Origin: Deltaproteobacteria bacterium
Lineage (GTDB): Bacteria > Desulfobacterota > Desulfuromonadia > Geobacterales > JAJYBI01
Assembly: GCA_021779095.1 (NCBI GenBank)
Contig: JAJYBI010000004.1
Span: 1 to 47,783, forward strand
DNA length: 47,783 nt
Reading direction: 5' to 3'
Shown here: in pieces, positions 46,761 through 47,783 of the stretch
Numbering within the stretch: the first letter of the stretch is position 1
Layout of the letters: each line of letters begins with the position of its first letter
The notes under the pieces: generated by a model
Told to the model about the DNA's origin: nothing
The model's input: only the letters and a program-made list of their open reading frames with translations
Databases searched by the model: none
Position numbers and translations under genes: made by a program

Positions 46761-47076
46761 GTTAATACGCCGGGAGACGGTCACATGGCGCGTATCGGGA
46801 CTGCTGGCAGGTGGCAAAGTGCACGGGCAAAACACAAGATATGTAATTTCTAATATTTAGTAAAGTCAACCAATTATCACGTCTTGAATGACCGGTATCA
46901 CAGAACCCTGTGAAAAAAAATGCAGGTGGTGTGCTTTTTGCTTCTCAACCTCAACCCTCGGAATGTATCCGTGCCAGGAAGAGAGGGGGGCGTTTGAAAC
47001 GCATTATTTTTGCGGGATTTTCGAAGCGATGCTCACAAACCACAGGAAGTTTGTGCTAATGAAAAGGAGACAGTGT
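46761..47076 (+). other. AT-rich intergenic region before the multiheme protein
   Basis: No gene is visible in this 316-bp stretch. Base composition drops sharply toward AT around 46840-46920. It holds small palindromes: TCACAG-AACC-CTGTGA at 46898-46913, GCGTT-TGA-AACGC at 46990-47002 and a hairpin at 47034-47055. No convincing -35/-10 pair could be fixed, but the cytochrome promoter must lie here. No cyclic-dinucleotide (GEMM) riboswitch core is seen. Confidence 0.6.
47034..47055 (+). promoter_or_regulatory. Hairpin upstream of the multiheme gene
   Basis: CACAAAC and GTTTGTG arms with an 8-nt loop (CACAGGAA). It ends 9 nt before the AAGGAGA ribosome binding site at 47064-47070, so it is placed to affect the leader of the mRNA. 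Confidence 0.4.
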
Positions 47077-47783
47077 ATGGGGGAAAACAGGTTAACACGA
47101 TGGCATAGTCTGCCGATGTTCCTGGGATGTCTGGTAGCCACGCTGCTGGCGGGAGGTGCTGTAACGGCGTATGCCGCACCGCAGTACAGCGTGAACTGTA
47201 GCACCTGCCACAGCATGCCGCCGCTGGACGATACGACCAGAAATGTCGCCACCGGCGGGTTCGTTGGAAATCACACCCGGCACGCAAACAGTTCGGCTAC
47301 GTCGTGTGCCAAGTGTCACGGCTCCGGCGTCACCAGCTACACGACGTCGCATCGGTCGGGAACGATTGATTTTGCGGCGAACATCAACTCTTCACCGGCA
47401 ACGGGGCAGTACAAGGTGGGGGGGACGGCCATCACGTTCAAGAACCAGACCTCGGTCCCGGTCGTCGGTTCCTGCTCCAGTGTTAACTGCCATTTTGAAA
47501 GCGTCACGCCGACCTGGGGTGCCGCGAATTTCAGCTCCACCGCGGACTGCCAGCAGTGCCATGCGTCGCCGCCGACGACCGTTGCCGTCGGTCACAGCAA
47601 GCATGACACCTATTTCCCGCTGTCTGCCAACGGCTGCAAGAACTGTCACCCCGACTACTCCTCTTCGCCGATCTTCCAGCACGCAACCAGTGCCGGTGAA
47701 CGTCCTCTGAAGGTGGTGCTGGCGGAAGGTACCTACTCCGGTACCGGTCTGAACTACCTGCCGAGCCAGAGCGCATCCCGGAC
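47077..47783 (+). CDS. Secreted multiheme CXXCH/CX4CH protein, 3' end missing
   Basis: The first 235 residues are present and the frame runs off the window. A signal peptide (FLGCLVATLLAGGAVTAYAA) is followed by five heme motifs: CSTCH 41-45, CAKCH 77-81, CSSVNCH 133-139, CQQCH 158-162 and CKNCH 187-191. The third has four residues between the cysteines, the CX4CH type paired with CXXCH in a family known from Geobacter. The spacing between motifs is wide, with Ser/Thr-rich segments, as in large outer-surface cytochromes. AAGGAGA precedes ATG 47077. Likely role: extracellular electron transfer. Total heme number is unknown. Confidence 0.9.
   Translation, partial: MGENRLTRWHSLPMFLGCLVATLLAGGAVTAYAAPQYSVNCSTCHSMPPLDDTTRNVATGGFVGNHTRHANSSATSCAKCHGSGVTSYTTSHRSGTIDFAANINSSPATGQYKVGGTAITFKNQTSVPVVGSCSSVNCHFESVTPTWGAANFSSTADCQQCHASPPTTVAVGHSKHDTYFPLSANGCKNCHPDYSSSPIFQHATSAGERPLKVVLAEGTYSGTGLNYLPSQSASR

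Noticed and set aside
46898..46913. Hairpin TCACAG-AACC-CTGTGA followed by A residues, as a terminator or CRP site
   Set aside because: On the plus strand it is followed by A, not T. The TCACA-N6-TGTGA order is the reverse of a CRP site.
46761..47076. Cyclic dinucleotide (GEMM) riboswitch before the multiheme gene
   Set aside because: Searched by eye here and before the dodecaheme gene because such switches control Geobacter cytochromes; the conserved core and tetraloop receptor are not present.

Overview
This 47.8 kb window is a continuous, gene-dense bacterial chromosome segment of high GC, and it looks like a Geobacter-type member of the Desulfuromonadia. The evidence is a four-module c7-type dodecaheme cytochrome, a second secreted multiheme protein with both CXXCH and CX4CH motifs, hopanoid genes hpnJ/hpnK, an MglA-type GTPase paralogue, a HAMP-GGDEF protein and a T-box leader before leuA. 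I see no rRNA operon, CRISPR array, insertion sequence, integrase or phage gene.

Layout. 1-5954: pyrH-frr-uppS-cdsA-dxr-rseP-tsaB, the usual run linking nucleotide supply, ribosome recycling, isoprenoid and phospholipid synthesis, intramembrane proteolysis and tRNA modification. 5981-11191: branched-chain amino acid genes ilvD, ilvB, ilvN and ilvC. 11278-12702: psd-pssA for phosphatidylethanolamine. 12728-14610: promoter, leucine T-box riboswitch and leuA. 14633-16168 (minus strand): a cold-shock gene with a long leader and a LOG-family gene. 16236-18177: leuC-leuD; leuB is not in the window. 18246-22782: a CruF-like membrane protein, a nucleoside phosphorylase (HpnG-like, opposite strand), hpnJ, hpnK and a small SMR/EamA-like transporter, which together suggest side-chain tailoring of hopanoids. 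22809-28279: mutL-miaA-hfq, an AI-2E-family permease and a PDZ plus radical-SAM (DUF512) protein.

28308-32047: a dodecaheme cytochrome, a DUF4124 protein, and a GGDEF protein translationally coupled to a small lipoprotein. 32095-38154: manC, nadC-birA-coaX and an EF-G paralogue. 38183-43984: the least characterised stretch, with a SPOR-type protein, an acidic helical protein, a divergent MglA-like GTPase, a transglutaminase-like protein, a DUF5684-type membrane protein and a cytidylate-kinase-like/BON fusion. 43998-46092: a PHP phosphoesterase, a two-helix membrane peptide, nth and tRNA-Ala(GGC). 46158-47783: a small helix-turn-helix protein, a decayed thiol peroxidase remnant, an AT-rich gap and the 5' part of a multiheme cytochrome.

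Points most worth a second look: the MglA-like GTPase that has lost its switch II motif and gained a C-terminal extension; the GGDEF protein with Ser at the base-selectivity position that marks cGAMP-making Hypr enzymes; the leucine T-box in a Gram-negative; the apparent ATC start of cdsA; and the kinase-BON fusion. Promoter and terminator calls are pattern matches by eye. No database search was run.
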